Notes: a model not told the origin generated them from the sequence alone. 64,000 nt of DNA from Pseudotabrizicola sediminis (GCF_004745575.1 NZ_RPEM01000008.1:62329-126328); one strand, 5' to 3'; positions 26,447 to 35,734 are shown, counted from the stretch's first letter. Numbers and translations: made by a program.

Positions 26447-27217
26447 TCACACCATCGGCGCGCCCAGTGACGCAATCGCCTCAACCAGCGCAGGCTTGCC
26501 GATCACATAGCGCAGCTTTGCGTCCAGCGGGGTCTGGTGCCAGTCCAGCGTGGATGTCGCGCCAAGCGCCAAAAGGATCGGCCAGGCCGCCATGACATCC
26601 CACGCGCTTTCGCCACAGCCGACATGGCCGTCCACCTCGCCGGTCGCCAGCTCCAGCAGGGCGATGGTGGAGGCATTGCAGCAACGGAACAGCACCCCGG
26701 CATCCCCGGCCAGATAGCGCAGCGTGCCGATGCGCCCGGCCACCGGCATGGCGCGACCCAGGGCCACACCCACCACCGCCCGGTCTGGCTGATAGGTGGT
26801 CAGCGGGGGCAGGACGCGGCCATTCAGCGTGGGCGCATGGTCAGCACCGCCCGCCAGCGTCAGGCCCAGCGCCGGGGCGTGGATGATGCCCGCCACCGGC
26901 ACCCCCGCCTGCCACAGCCCGATCGACACCGCCCATTGCCTGCCACCCCGGACAAAGTTGAACGTGCCGTCAATCGGGTCGATCACCCAGATCCGGTCGG
27001 ACGTGCCCGGCAGCATCCCACCCTCTTCGCCCAAGATACCATCTTGCGGAAAGGCCGCGCGCAGCCCGGCGACGATCAAGGCCTCGACCGCACGGTCAGC
27101 TTCAGTGACCAAATCCAGCGGTCCCTTGGCGCTGATGGCCGCTTGCGACAGGTTGCCAAAGTGGCTCAGGGCAAGATCACCCGCCGCATGGGCGAGCGGG
27201 GTCAGAACGTCAAACAT
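26447..27217 (-). CDS. Inositol monophosphatase-family phosphatase
   Basis: 256 residues with the lithium-sensitive phosphatase signatures: GEEGG (metal Glu), WVIDPIDGTFNFV (metal Asp cluster) and WDVMAAWPILLALGA near the C-terminus. Members remove phosphate from myo-inositol-1-phosphate, histidinol phosphate or similar. Neighbours give no firm clue to the substrate. A small hairpin separates it from the antiporter gene upstream. Confidence 0.88.
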   Translation of the reverse strand: MFDVLTPLAHAAGDLALSHFGNLSQAAISAKGPLDLVTEADRAVEALIVAGLRAAFPQDGILGEEGGMLPGTSDRIWVIDPIDGTFNFVRGGRQWAVSIGLWQAGVPVAGIIHAPALGLTLAGGADHAPTLNGRVLPPLTTYQPDRAVVGVALGRAMPVAGRIGTLRYLAGDAGVLFRCCNASTIALLELATGEVDGHVGCGESAWDVMAAWPILLALGATSTLDWHQTPLDAKLRYVIGKPALVEAIASLGAPMV

Positions 27218-27248
27218 GGAAACATCCGCAAGATGTGATGGCCGGCGG

Positions 27249-27272
27249 CCCCGATCCTATGCCGGATCGGGG
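27249..27272 (-). terminator. Hairpin after the Ca/Na antiporter gene
   Basis: Perfect 9-bp inverted repeat CCCCGATCC / GGATCGGGG with a six-base loop, lying 22 bases beyond the antiporter stop. No T-run follows, so termination is likely but not certain. Confidence 0.5.
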
Positions 27273-27293
27273 ACGGGCAACAAGATCGGACCG

Positions 27294-28211
27294 CTATTGC
27301 GCAGCGACCACATAGGCGACATATCCCGCCAGCATCGCCACGCCAAAGCCACGCCCGATCACCGGGCGGGTCAGCAGCAGCGCGGTCAGAACCACCGACA
27401 CGCCGATCATCACCGGCAGATCAAAGGTCAGAAATCGCGACGCCACCGGAATCGGCGCGATCAGCGCGGTCACCCCCAGAATGCCCAGCACGTTGAAGAT
27501 GTTGGACCCCACGATATTGCCGATGGCAATTTCAGACTGACGCCGGAACGCGGCGATCAGCGAGGTTGCAAGTTCGGGCAGTGACGTGCCGACGGCCACG
27601 ATGGTCAGGCCGATGAACGCTTCTGAAATGCCATAGCCCCGCGCGATGGATACCGCGCCATCCACCAAGAACCGCGCCCCCACCATGAGGGCGACCAGCC
27701 CTGCCAGAACCCATAGAAGGGAAACCAGTGTCGATGCGGGCAGCGGCCCGTCCGCGTCTTCGGCCACCGCCTCACCGGGCTGGCGGTAGGCCCAGACCAG
27801 ATAGGCGGCAAGGCCCGCCACCAGCACCAGCCCCGACAGTCGCCCCATCTGCGCAAAAGCGAAGATCGGCACCAGCACCAGCGCGGCCCCGATCATTACT
27901 GCCGTATCACGCTTCAGGGTCGCACCGGTGACCCGGATCGGCCAGACCAGCGCGGTCAGACCACCGATCAGCAGGATGTTGGCGATGTTGGACCCGATGA
28001 CATTGCCAAGCGCAATGTCCGGCACCCCGCGCAGCGCCGCATCGACCGACACCAGAAGCTCGGGCGTCGAGGTGCCAAAGCCCACCACGGTCAGGCCAAT
28101 GAGCAAGGGCGGGATCGCCATGCGCCGGGCGATGCCGACACTGCCGCGCACCAGCGCCTCGCCGCCGAAAAACAGGCCGATCAGGCCGATGACAAGATAA
28201 ACATAGTCCAC
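27294..28211 (-). CDS. Calcium/sodium antiporter (CaCA family, YrbG type)
   Basis: 305 residues, about ten membrane segments in two inverted repeats. Both alpha motifs are visible: GFGTSTPELLVSVDAA with GNVIGSNIANILLIGG in the first half, and AVGTSLPELATSLIAA with GNIVGSNIFNVLGILG in the second. They supply the cation-binding residues. The GTG at 28211 follows GGGAGCGG and is preferred; upstream reading to 28253 is unlikely. Confidence 0.92.
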   Translation of the reverse strand: MDYVYLVIGLIGLFFGGEALVRGSVGIARRMAIPPLLIGLTVVGFGTSTPELLVSVDAALRGVPDIALGNVIGSNIANILLIGGLTALVWPIRVTGATLKRDTAVMIGAALVLVPIFAFAQMGRLSGLVLVAGLAAYLVWAYRQPGEAVAEDADGPLPASTLVSLLWVLAGLVALMVGARFLVDGAVSIARGYGISEAFIGLTIVAVGTSLPELATSLIAAFRRQSEIAIGNIVGSNIFNVLGILGVTALIAPIPVASRFLTFDLPVMIGVSVVLTALLLTRPVIGRGFGVAMLAGYVAYVVAAQ

Positions 28212-28356
28212 GTCCAACCGCTCCCACAGGCAGGTGATCTGCCCTGCTCGCAAAGCTGTGTGTCCGGAGGATCACGCGCAAGGTGGAGCCGGAATTAAAC
28301 TTTCCGTTTGCGCAGGTAGCACAGAGGGGCCTGCGCGCTGTTTCGCGACCCGCCCC

Positions 28357-28983
28357 TTACCCCACGCGCACCCCAAGCGAGGCCAGCACCCAGGCCGACA
28401 GGTCTTTCAGCATGATCTGCGTGGCCGAATTGAAGCCTTCGACCAGATCAATCGTTTCCGTGCTGGCCACCGGAAACGACACGTTGAAGGTGCGCGCCGA
28501 CAGCACCGACGCATCGCTTTCACGCACCAGCCGGGCGGTCAGGCGGACGCGGACAGTCGCCCCGTCACCCTGTTGCGCCGCCTCGGCCTGCAAGTCGGTC
28601 AACTCAGAGATCAGCACGTAATCGCCAAAGCTGCCCAGCGGGCGGCGCCCGACATAGCGAAAGCCGTTGCTGTCTTCCAGCGTGCGCACCATCAGCGTCT
28701 GGATCATCAAGGGGGCCTCTGCCGACCATTGGCCATCGGTCAGATATTGCGCCTGCAACGGGCGCGGACGGATCATGATCCGTTCCGTCATCAGCCCGCC
28801 GGGGGCCGAGGGCACCTCGACCACCAGCTGCCGCGCCAGACTGCTGCGCGCCACCGGCCCGTCGGCGGGGGCCTGCAGGTCATAGCTTTCCAGCGGCGTC
28901 GCCGCCCCGCTCAGCGCCGAAATCGCCGCGCACCCGGACAGAAACGCCGTTGCGGCAAGGAGGGTCAGGATGGGCCGAAGCAT
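28357..28983 (-). CDS. ABC-type transport auxiliary lipoprotein (PqiC/LptE-like)
   Basis: 208 residues. Lipoprotein signal peptide with lipobox LSGC (Cys about 18), then the PqiC/ABC_trans_aux domain (ESYDLQAP, VEVPSAPGGLMTERIMIRP). Anchored in the envelope, it is the terminal component of MCE-type lipid transporters. It starts 31 bases after the MCE gene stop and completes the operon permease - ATPase - MCE protein - lipoprotein. Confidence 0.88.
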   Translation of the reverse strand: MLRPILTLLAATAFLSGCAAISALSGAATPLESYDLQAPADGPVARSSLARQLVVEVPSAPGGLMTERIMIRPRPLQAQYLTDGQWSAEAPLMIQTLMVRTLEDSNGFRYVGRRPLGSFGDYVLISELTDLQAEAAQQGDGATVRVRLTARLVRESDASVLSARTFNVSFPVASTETIDLVEGFNSATQIMLKDLSAWVLASLGVRVG

Positions 28984-29014
28984 GGCAGGGCTCTTTCGTT
29001 AAGGGCGATGGACA

Positions 29015-30736
29015 TTACTGGCGATAGGCGGGCGTGTTGGTGCCCCCCAGGAAGAACCGCGCCGGATCGCGCTGGATCTGGCGGGTCAGCTGGTCAAGAT
29101 TGTTGATCAGGTCACGCATCTCGCGCCCCAGCCGGGTGAACTGCGGCAGGGCATTGGTCGAAAAGTCGCGCACCGGCCCGCCGGACGCGGCCACCGTGGC
29201 CGCCACTTCGTCAAAGGCCCGGCGCGCCGATTCACTTGCCGCCTTCAGGTCTGCCGTGACACCCGGAATATCCGCCGACACCTGCGCAATTGCCTGATCC
29301 AGCGAGTCGATGGTCTTGCGCAGATCGGCGGTGATCGCCGCGACGTCGGTGTTGATCACCCGGTCCGCACCGTCAAACGTGCGCTCTGCAGCAGACAAGG
29401 TACGCTCCCCCACTTCCAGCGCCGAATTGATCGACCCCAGCGTGACATTGGCATTGGCAAAGGTGTCGGTCACGGTCGTCAATGTCGTATTGGCAGTGTC
29501 GACCAGCCCGTCAACCCTGCCGCTGGCACTGGTCAGGCTTTGCCCCACTTCGGCAATCGTACGGTTGGCGGTTTCCACGGCAGAGCGGATATCCGCGACC
29601 ACAGCCGGCAGATCGGCATTGGCCGCCTCTGAAATCGGGCGGATCGCGGCGCGGGCCTCGGCCACCAGTGCCGCGCCATCGACCGTGATCAGCGAGTCGA
29701 AATTGTCTGCAGCCGTACTGACCGACTCCAATGTGGCAGTCAGATCGGCAATCATCGCATCAGTCGCCTCGATCGTGGCTTCCGCCTCGGTCAGGCGCGC
29801 GGTGGCGGCCACGCCCGTGCGGCGGAATTCAGCCACGGTTTCGCGCGCCTCTGCCCCGATCTGGTCAATCTGCACCCGGATCTCGGCAATGCCCGCCCGC
29901 AGCTCTTCAGTGGTCCGGCGCAGCTCGTCCTGAATGTAGCTGTCTGCCGATGACAGGGTTGTCGTGGCCTGATCCAGTGTCGCCGTGCCGCTGGTCACCG
30001 TCGTGCGCGTGTCAGCCATCAAGGCATCAAGGTTGGTCAGCGTGTTTTCTGCCGTTGCAAACAGGCTTTCCGCCTGCCCCGTCAAGCCTTCGACCGTGGT
30101 ACTGAAAGTAGAGATATTGTCGGCAAAATCGGCAACCGCCTCTGCCACCACCGAAAAATCCTCCAGCGCCTTGGACAGACCGGCCGAGGCCGTCTCGGCA
30201 TTGGCCAGAATGTTGTTGACCCGTTCAATATTCTCGGTGCTGGCAAGCTGGGTCAGATCCTCCATCACCGCCACGGCCTGTTCCACCAGCCGCGGCGCAT
30301 CTTCGGACAGGCTTTGCAAAATCGACCGCCCCGCTTCGATTTCCGGCACATCGCCGACACCGGATCCGCGCAGCAGCGGATCTTCCGGTTCACCCGGGCT
30401 GATCCCGACAAAGGACACGCCCGTCACGCCCTGCGATTCAATCGTGGCGACCGAACTGGTGCGCACCGGCACCTCCGCCCCGATTTCCAGCCGGACCCGC
30501 ACCGTGCCATCGCCATCGGGCGACAGCCGCACATCCACCACCTGCCCCACCGGCAGACCGGCAAAGCGCACATCCGACGCCCCGGCCAGACCAGAGACCG
30601 ACGTGAACCGCACCTCGTAATAGCTGAACTGCCGGTCCAGCTGCACCTGCGCGAACCACAGGAAAAACCCGAGAATTCCCAGAAGCCCGGCCAGCGTGAA
30701 GGCACCGATCAGAATATAGTTTGCCTTGGTCTCCAA
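29015..30736 (-). CDS. mlaD: MCE-domain lipid-transport protein, long coiled MlaD type
   Basis: 573 residues, against about 180 for E. coli MlaD. One N-terminal membrane anchor (YILIGAFTLAGLLGILGFFL), one MCE domain (about 38-115, with RFAGLPVGQVVDV), then about 430 residues of Ala/Thr/Asp-rich helical coil with many seven-residue-spaced Val and Ile, and a QFTRLGREMRDLINNLDQLT end. The long coil probably forms a periplasm-spanning tube, as in PqiB/YebT or mycobacterial Mce proteins. Four bases separate it from the ATPase gene. Confidence 0.88.
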   Translation of the reverse strand: METKANYILIGAFTLAGLLGILGFFLWFAQVQLDRQFSYYEVRFTSVSGLAGASDVRFAGLPVGQVVDVRLSPDGDGTVRVRLEIGAEVPVRTSSVATIESQGVTGVSFVGISPGEPEDPLLRGSGVGDVPEIEAGRSILQSLSEDAPRLVEQAVAVMEDLTQLASTENIERVNNILANAETASAGLSKALEDFSVVAEAVADFADNISTFSTTVEGLTGQAESLFATAENTLTNLDALMADTRTTVTSGTATLDQATTTLSSADSYIQDELRRTTEELRAGIAEIRVQIDQIGAEARETVAEFRRTGVAATARLTEAEATIEATDAMIADLTATLESVSTAADNFDSLITVDGAALVAEARAAIRPISEAANADLPAVVADIRSAVETANRTIAEVGQSLTSASGRVDGLVDTANTTLTTVTDTFANANVTLGSINSALEVGERTLSAAERTFDGADRVINTDVAAITADLRKTIDSLDQAIAQVSADIPGVTADLKAASESARRAFDEVAATVAASGGPVRDFSTNALPQFTRLGREMRDLINNLDQLTRQIQRDPARFFLGGTNTPAYRQ

Positions 30737-30740
30737 CGAA

Positions 30741-31538
30741 TCAACCTTCTTTCTGGGCGTCTTTTGCAGCCAGCGCCGCGCGGGCGCGCGGCCCGTGGAA
30801 ATAATCGTGAACCCAAGGGTGATCGACTTTCAGCATCTCGTCCATGGTTCCCGTGACCAGCACCTTCTTTTCGGCAAGGACCGCAATCCGGTCGCAGATC
30901 GCGTGCAGCGTGTCCAGATCATGCGTGACCAGAAACACGGTCAGCCCCATGGTATCGCTCAGCTGCCGGATCAGCGTGTCGAAATCAGCAGCCCCGATCG
31001 GGTCAAGCCCGGCCGTCGGTTCATCCAGAAACACAATCTCGGGGTCCAGCGCCAGCGCCCGCGCCAGACCCGCACGCTTGCGCATGCCGCCCGACAGTTC
31101 TGACGGATATTTGTCGCCCGCCAGATACGGCAAGCCCGACATCGAGATTTTCAGATCTGCCATCGCGCGCCGCAAGGCAGGGTCCAGCCCTTCTACCGCG
31201 CGCATAGGCACTTCGACATTCTCGCGCACATTCAACGATGAAAACAACGCGCCATCCTGAAACATCACGCCCCAACGCCGTTCCAGCGCGGCGCGCTCTG
31301 CCTCACCCGCTTCGCGCACGTTGGTGCCCAGCACCTCGATCTCGCCCTCTGCCGGGCGCAGCAGACCGGCAATCGCGCGCAGCAGCACCGATTTCCCGGT
31401 GCCCGATCCGCCGACTACGCCCAGAATCTCGCCGCGATACACATCCAGGTCCAGCCCGTCATGCACCACATGGCTGCCGAACTGGGTGCGGATGCCGCGC
31501 AAACGGATCACGGGGTCTTGTTCTGGCGCGACCGTCAT
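30741..31538 (-). CDS. mlaF: MlaF-like ABC transporter ATPase
   Basis: 265 residues. Walker A GGSGTGKSV, signature LSGGMRKRAGLARAL (the GGMRKR form is typical of Mce/Mla ATPases), Walker B IVFLDEPTAGLDPIGA and His switch VTHDLDT. It powers phospholipid transport with the permease and MCE protein. Its ATG overlaps the permease stop by ATGA. Confidence 0.92.
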   Translation of the reverse strand: MTVAPEQDPVIRLRGIRTQFGSHVVHDGLDLDVYRGEILGVVGGSGTGKSVLLRAIAGLLRPAEGEIEVLGTNVREAGEAERAALERRWGVMFQDGALFSSLNVRENVEVPMRAVEGLDPALRRAMADLKISMSGLPYLAGDKYPSELSGGMRKRAGLARALALDPEIVFLDEPTAGLDPIGAADFDTLIRQLSDTMGLTVFLVTHDLDTLHAICDRIAVLAEKKVLVTGTMDEMLKVDHPWVHDYFHGPRARAALAAKDAQKEG

Positions 31539-32653
31539 ATGCCAACCTGCGCAAAGAAGATGGAAAACAGCGCGTCGATCACGATCACTGAAAAGATTGC
31601 CGTGACCACCGCGGATGAGGTTTGGCGCCCCAGCGATTCGGCGTTGTTGCCCACCTGCATCCCGGCATGGCAGCCCACGATGCCGATGACGATGGCAAAG
31701 AAGGGTGCCTTGATCATCCCCACCATCAGATGTGACACGCCGGTGTTTTCCACCAGCCGCGAGACGAACAGCGCAGGTGAAATCCCAAGCTCGATCCAGC
31801 TCATCAGCCCGCCGCCCAGGAGGCCCGCCGCATTGGCAATCATGCCCAGAATCGGCAGCATCAACAGCAGAGCCAGCACGCGCGGCACGATCAGTGCCGT
31901 GGCCGGGTCGATCCCCAGCGTGCGCATGGCATCAATCTCTTCGCGCATCTTCATTGACCCGATGGCGGCGGTGAAGGCCGACGCCGTCCGCCCCGCTACG
32001 ATGATGGCGGTCAAAAGGATGCCAAGTTCGCGCAGGATCGACACCGCGATCAGATCCACGACAAACACCTCGGCCCCGAATTGGCGCAGCTGTGCCGCGC
32101 CCTGAAACGCCAGCACGACCCCAATCAGAAAGGCCATCAAGGCCACAATCGGCACGGCCTTCAGCCCCACTTCCTGACAATGGTGCACCAGCGATGTCAG
32201 GCGGAATTCCGACGGATGCAGCAAAGACCGGCCCAGCCGCGCGATGAACACCCCCAGAATGCCCAGAAGCTGCCCCAGAAACACCCCACCCGCCGCGACC
32301 GACCTGCCAAAGCCATCCAGCCACACCATCAGCGAGAACGCTGGGGTGGCCTGCTGGTCCGGGTCTGGCAGCGCCGCGCGTACCGTGTCGATCAGGGCGG
32401 CGGCACCCTCGGTGGCGCCCACAAGGCGCAGCGAATGCCCGGCTGCTTGCGCTGTCTTTTCCGCCTCGGCAATGGCCCAGGCCGCCGCCGTATCCAGCCG
32501 CGTCACCTCGGTCAGATCCACCGTCACCGGCCCCAAAGCCGCCGCCTGCATCAGCGTGGCATGCAGCCCCGTCAGGTCGGCAAGCGAAAACCCGCCGCCA
32601 AGCCGCAGCAAGCTGCCGTCATCGGTCTGATCTGTGGTGACAGTTGCTGGCAT
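31535..32653 (-). CDS. mlaE: MlaE-type permease with N-terminal STAS (MlaB-like) domain
   Basis: 372 residues. Residues about 10-95 resemble a STAS domain (VTVDLTEVTRLDTAAAWAIA), the job done by separate MlaB in E. coli; the rest is the MlaE permease fold with FQGAAQLRQFGAEVFVVDL and GRTASAFTAAIGSMKMREEI. The fusion places regulator and permease in one chain. ATG 32653 is used; a TTG at 32668 is possible. First gene of the Mla-type operon. Confidence 0.9.
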   Translation of the reverse strand: MPATVTTDQTDDGSLLRLGGGFSLADLTGLHATLMQAAALGPVTVDLTEVTRLDTAAAWAIAEAEKTAQAAGHSLRLVGATEGAAALIDTVRAALPDPDQQATPAFSLMVWLDGFGRSVAAGGVFLGQLLGILGVFIARLGRSLLHPSEFRLTSLVHHCQEVGLKAVPIVALMAFLIGVVLAFQGAAQLRQFGAEVFVVDLIAVSILRELGILLTAIIVAGRTASAFTAAIGSMKMREEIDAMRTLGIDPATALIVPRVLALLLMLPILGMIANAAGLLGGGLMSWIELGISPALFVSRLVENTGVSHLMVGMIKAPFFAIVIGIVGCHAGMQVGNNAESLGRQTSSAVVTAIFSVIVIDALFSIFFAQVGI

Positions 32654-32933
32654 ATTCCGGCGGTCCAAGACCCTGACTTACCCCACAGTTGAGCGTTCAG
32701 GGCTATCATCATCCCGGAACCAAGGAAAGCGCAGCCATCGCGCTTTCACGCGCACGTTGTCAGTTGGGCTATGGTTATTGCCAAGGCCCCAATTTTCTCA
32801 AATGAAATCAATAGCGCAATGTGTCCTGTGTGCAAAGGTTTTTGCTATTCAGGGCAAAGGTTTGGTGGCGCTCCAGGTGTCTGATGCCACGGTTTGATGG
32901 TGCGATCCTTGCCAAGGAATGGAAGGAAGCACC
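32654..32933. other. Spacer upstream of the Mla operon
   Basis: No gene seen. It carries the Mla promoter side and, towards 32878-32933, sequence that looks like the leader of an IS481-type element. Confidence 0.5.
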
Positions 32934-33048
32934 ATGGGACAAGGTCGTCACGAGAGCGCCACGACCACGCACGCCGTCAGAGCAGCAATAATAAGGGCTG
33001 GCCCGCCATTGGTCCGAGGGCCGGCCTGCATGATCGCAAGCTTCGCGC
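32934..33048 (+). mobile_element. IS481-family transposase relic (N-terminal)
   Basis: ATG 32934 begins MGQGRHESATTTHAVRAAI, the characteristic N-terminus of IS481-type transposases. About 45 unrelated bases then interrupt it, after which GCAAGCTTCGCGCGC (33036-33050) again resembles the next codons of that transposase (SQAS). No catalytic DDE domain remains. An IS481 copy was evidently broken here. Confidence 0.6.
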
Positions 33049-33049
33049 G

Positions 33050-33115
33050 CGCAGATGCCCGAAGGTCTTCCTCTCCGCCATCGCCCGCGCCGCAGCCGTC
33101 ATGCTCTGGCTGTGA
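33050..33115 (+). mobile_element. IS5-family transposase relic (C-terminal end)
   Basis: The frame ending with TGA at 33115 reads CPKVFLSAIARAAAVMLWL, the conserved tail of IS5-family (IS1031/IS427-like) transposases. The following AAACGAGAACGAGG-CCCGACCC resembles an IS5-type right end. It is fused directly to the IS481 relic, so the two elements recombined or inserted into each other before decaying. Confidence 0.6.
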
Positions 33116-33238
33116 AACGAGAACGAGGCCCGACCCAGGTCCACTTTGCCCGAATTTGATGAACAGTGTCATCCGAAGCACCCAAAATTTGGGCAGTTGC
33201 AGAAAAGATTGGAATATTGCCATTTTTGTTTGACTGGA

Positions 33239-33250
33239 TGAAACGTTTCA
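33239..33250. promoter_or_regulatory. Perfect 12-bp palindrome before the class V aminotransferase operon
   Basis: TGAAACGTTTCA lies 67 bases upstream of the ATG at 33317. Flanking it symmetrically are GGAATATT at 33211-33218 and AATATTCC at 33272-33279. It is a likely operator for the amino-acid/hydantoin operon; the RpiR regulator at 38752 is the nearest candidate binder. Confidence 0.45.
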
Positions 33251-33279
33251 ATCAGACCTATTCCAAAGCGAAATATTCC

Positions 33280-33294
33280 CTCCAAACTTTGGAG
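33280..33294. promoter_or_regulatory. 15-bp inverted repeat before the class V aminotransferase gene
   Basis: CTCCAAA-C-TTTGGAG is a perfect inverted repeat in the probable leader or promoter, ending 22 bases before the start codon. It could be an operator or a short leader hairpin. Confidence 0.35.
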
Positions 33295-33316
33295 CAAACG
33301 AGAGAGTGTGGCGACA

Positions 33317-34558
33317 ATGGCGGCGATTGAGCAGGACTTCATCCATGAAAATTTCCCTTCGCTGACCAAAGGGGCCGTCTTTCTGGACAACGCAGGCGGC
33401 AGCCAGGTTGCGCGCCCGGTGGCAGAGCGGATTACGGAATATCTGCTGGGCCGCAATGTGCAACTTGGTGCAAGCTACGGTGCCTCGGTGGAGGCAGGGG
33501 AGCAGGTGGCACAAGGCCGCGCCGCTTTGGCGCTGTTGATGAACGCGGCCCGTCCCGAAGAGGTGGTGATGGGTGCCACCACCACGCAATTGTTTGACCA
33601 ACTTGCGCGCGCCTTGGTTCAGCACTGGCAGCCCGGCGACGAGGTGATTGTGACCGGCTTTGACCACGAAGCCAACATTGGCCCATGGCGCAGGCTGGAA
33701 GCGCAGGGCATTGTCATTCGCGAATGGCGGTTGCCGGAAGGTGAGTTCGAGCCGAAGCTCAGCGACCTGCAGGCGCTGATGAACGACCGGACTCGACTGG
33801 TTGCGGTCACGCATGCGTCGAATATCTTCGGTTCCATTCTGCCAGTGCGCGACATCGCAGACGCCGTTCACGCAGCCGGCGCACTGATTTGCGTGGATGG
33901 CGTCGCCTATGCGCCCCACCGTGCAATCGATGTGCAGGCACTCGATGCCGACTTTTACGGGTTTTCGGTCTACAAAGTTTATGGCCCGCATCATGCGGCT
34001 TTGTACGGGAAATACGACCTGTTGCGGCACAAGGCAGGCAACGTAAACCACTATTTCTATGGCGAAGACAAAGTGCCGGGCAAGCTGGAGCCTGGGAATG
34101 CCAATTACGAATTGGCGTACGGCTGTTTGGGCGTAATTGACTATCTTGAAGCCTTTGCTGCCGCGCATGGGGCAAATGCAAAGGGCAGGCCAGCGGTCGA
34201 AGCAGCGTTCGAAATCTTTGCCGAGCACGAAGCCGCACTGTCGGCGCGGTTGCTGGACTATCTGAATGCCCGCGCCGACGTGACGGTGATCGGAGATACT
34301 TCTGCCGACAAGCATCGCCGCGTTCCCACCATCTCTTTCACCATCGACGGCCTGACCGCCGAACAGGTGGTACGCGCCATCGACCCCTCGGGCATCGGCA
34401 TCCGGCATGGCGATTTCCATTCCAAGCGGCTGGTGGAAAGCCTGCACTTGCCCGGCGGCAATGCGGTGATCCGCGCCTCTGCCGTCCATTACAACACAAT
34501 CGACGAAATCGATCGGTTGATCACCCTTCTTGAAGGCCTGCGCAGACAGGCCGCCTGA
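33317..34558 (+). CDS. Class V PLP-dependent aminotransferase (cysteine-desulfurase-like)
   Basis: 413 residues, fold-type I PLP enzyme. FLDNAGGSQV at the N-terminus, GFDHEANIGPW with the PLP-stacking His, VDGVAYAPH with the Asp that binds the pyridine nitrogen, and FYGFSVYKVYGPHHAALYG with the Schiff-base Lys. It resembles the stand-alone SufS/IscS-like proteins used in amino-acid catabolism rather than Fe-S assembly; no suf or isc genes are near. ATG 33317 is used; GTG 33308 is in frame. It heads an operon with an amino-acid importer 37 bases downstream, so its substrate is probably the imported compound. Confidence 0.85.
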   Translation: MAAIEQDFIHENFPSLTKGAVFLDNAGGSQVARPVAERITEYLLGRNVQLGASYGASVEAGEQVAQGRAALALLMNAARPEEVVMGATTTQLFDQLARALVQHWQPGDEVIVTGFDHEANIGPWRRLEAQGIVIREWRLPEGEFEPKLSDLQALMNDRTRLVAVTHASNIFGSILPVRDIADAVHAAGALICVDGVAYAPHRAIDVQALDADFYGFSVYKVYGPHHAALYGKYDLLRHKAGNVNHYFYGEDKVPGKLEPGNANYELAYGCLGVIDYLEAFAAAHGANAKGRPAVEAAFEIFAEHEAALSARLLDYLNARADVTVIGDTSADKHRRVPTISFTIDGLTAEQVVRAIDPSGIGIRHGDFHSKRLVESLHLPGGNAVIRASAVHYNTIDEIDRLITLLEGLRRQAA

Positions 34559-34595
34559 ACCTCCCCCCACATCCAACCAACAGGGATACCAGACC

Positions 34596-35609
34596 ATGAT
34601 GAAACTGCTGACTGCGTCCACCGCCATAACCTTGGCCGGAACCGGCTTTGCCCTTGCCGGCACAATGGATGACATCAAGGCCCGTGGCCACATCCAGTGC
34701 GGCGTGACACAAGGCGTGCCCGGGTTCTCGAACCCGAATGATGCCGGAGACTGGACCGGCTTTGACGTGGATATCTGCCGCGCCGTGGCTGCCGCTGTCC
34801 TGAGCGATGCCGATGCGGTGCGCTACACCCCGCTGTCCAACACCGAACGCTTTACGGCGCTGCAATCGGGCGAGGTCGACATTCTGTCGCGCACCACAAC
34901 GCGGACGCTGAACCGCGATACCGCACTGGGCCTGAACTTTGCGCCGGTGGTGTTCTATGATGGTCAGGGTTTCATGGTTCGCGAAAGCTCGGGCATCACA
35001 TCAGCTATGGAACTGGATGGCACGACCGTCTGCGTGTCTGCAGGATCGACCAGCGAGCTGAACGTGGCTGACTATTTCACCGCCAACAACATGACCTATG
35101 AACCGGTCCGCTTTGAAAAGGCTGATGAAGTTCTGGCGGCCTATGATGCCGGTCGCTGCGACGTCTACACATCAGATCTGTCCGGCCTTGCCGCACGCCG
35201 CCTTGTGATGCAGAACCCGGCCGAGCATGTGATGCTAAAGGAAACCATCTCGAAAGAGCCATTGGCTCCGGCTGTCCGGCACGGTGATGATGCCTGGTTC
35301 GATATCGTAACATGGACCGTTTACGCGCTGATTGCGGCCGAAGAACTTGGTGTGACTGCGGCCAATATCGATCAGATGAAGGCCGAAGGCAGCCCGGACG
35401 TCCAGCGTTTGCTGGGATCAAGCGAAACCGGCACCGGCGAGTGGGTCGGGCTCGACAATGATTGGGCCACACGCGCCATTGCCGCAGGCGGCAACTATGG
35501 GGAGCTGTGGGCCCGTCACCTTGGGCCAGATACCCCGCTGAAGCTCGCGCGCGGGCTGAACGAGCTCTACACCAACGGCGGCATCCAGTACGCCATGCCG
35601 ATCAAGTAA
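34596..35609 (+). CDS. General amino-acid ABC transporter, substrate-binding protein (AapJ-like)
   Basis: 337 residues. Signal peptide (KLLTASTAITLAGTGFALAG) and the family-3 binding fold: GHIQCGVTQGVPGFS, WTGFDVDICRAVAAA, YTPLSNTERFTALQSGEVDI and GRCDVYTSDLSGL. These are the hallmarks of AapJ/BztA proteins that bind a broad range of L-amino acids. Two adjacent ATGs (34596, 34599) are possible starts after AGGGA. Confidence 0.92.
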   Translation: MMKLLTASTAITLAGTGFALAGTMDDIKARGHIQCGVTQGVPGFSNPNDAGDWTGFDVDICRAVAAAVLSDADAVRYTPLSNTERFTALQSGEVDILSRTTTRTLNRDTALGLNFAPVVFYDGQGFMVRESSGITSAMELDGTTVCVSAGSTSELNVADYFTANNMTYEPVRFEKADEVLAAYDAGRCDVYTSDLSGLAARRLVMQNPAEHVMLKETISKEPLAPAVRHGDDAWFDIVTWTVYALIAAEELGVTAANIDQMKAEGSPDVQRLLGSSETGTGEWVGLDNDWATRAIAAGGNYGELWARHLGPDTPLKLARGLNELYTNGGIQYAMPIK

Positions 35610-35734
35610 GACAGGCATTCAGACGGGGGCGGTGCCGGTGGCCCGCCCCTTCCCGCGGCTCTGTGATCTCACTCCCCTCTTGTGCGCGCGCACCCTGCGT
35701 GTTGCGCTACGTCTCTCATATTTTCGAGCGCCCC

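Noticed and set aside
33248-34693. A 481-codon open frame opposite the class V aminotransferase gene
   Set aside because: It is the mirror of a high-GC gene with clear PLP motifs; the antisense protein has no recognisable domain. The same reasoning removes the long antisense frames at 3538-4710, 10662-11906, 12403-13851, 49652-51271 and 52335-54056.
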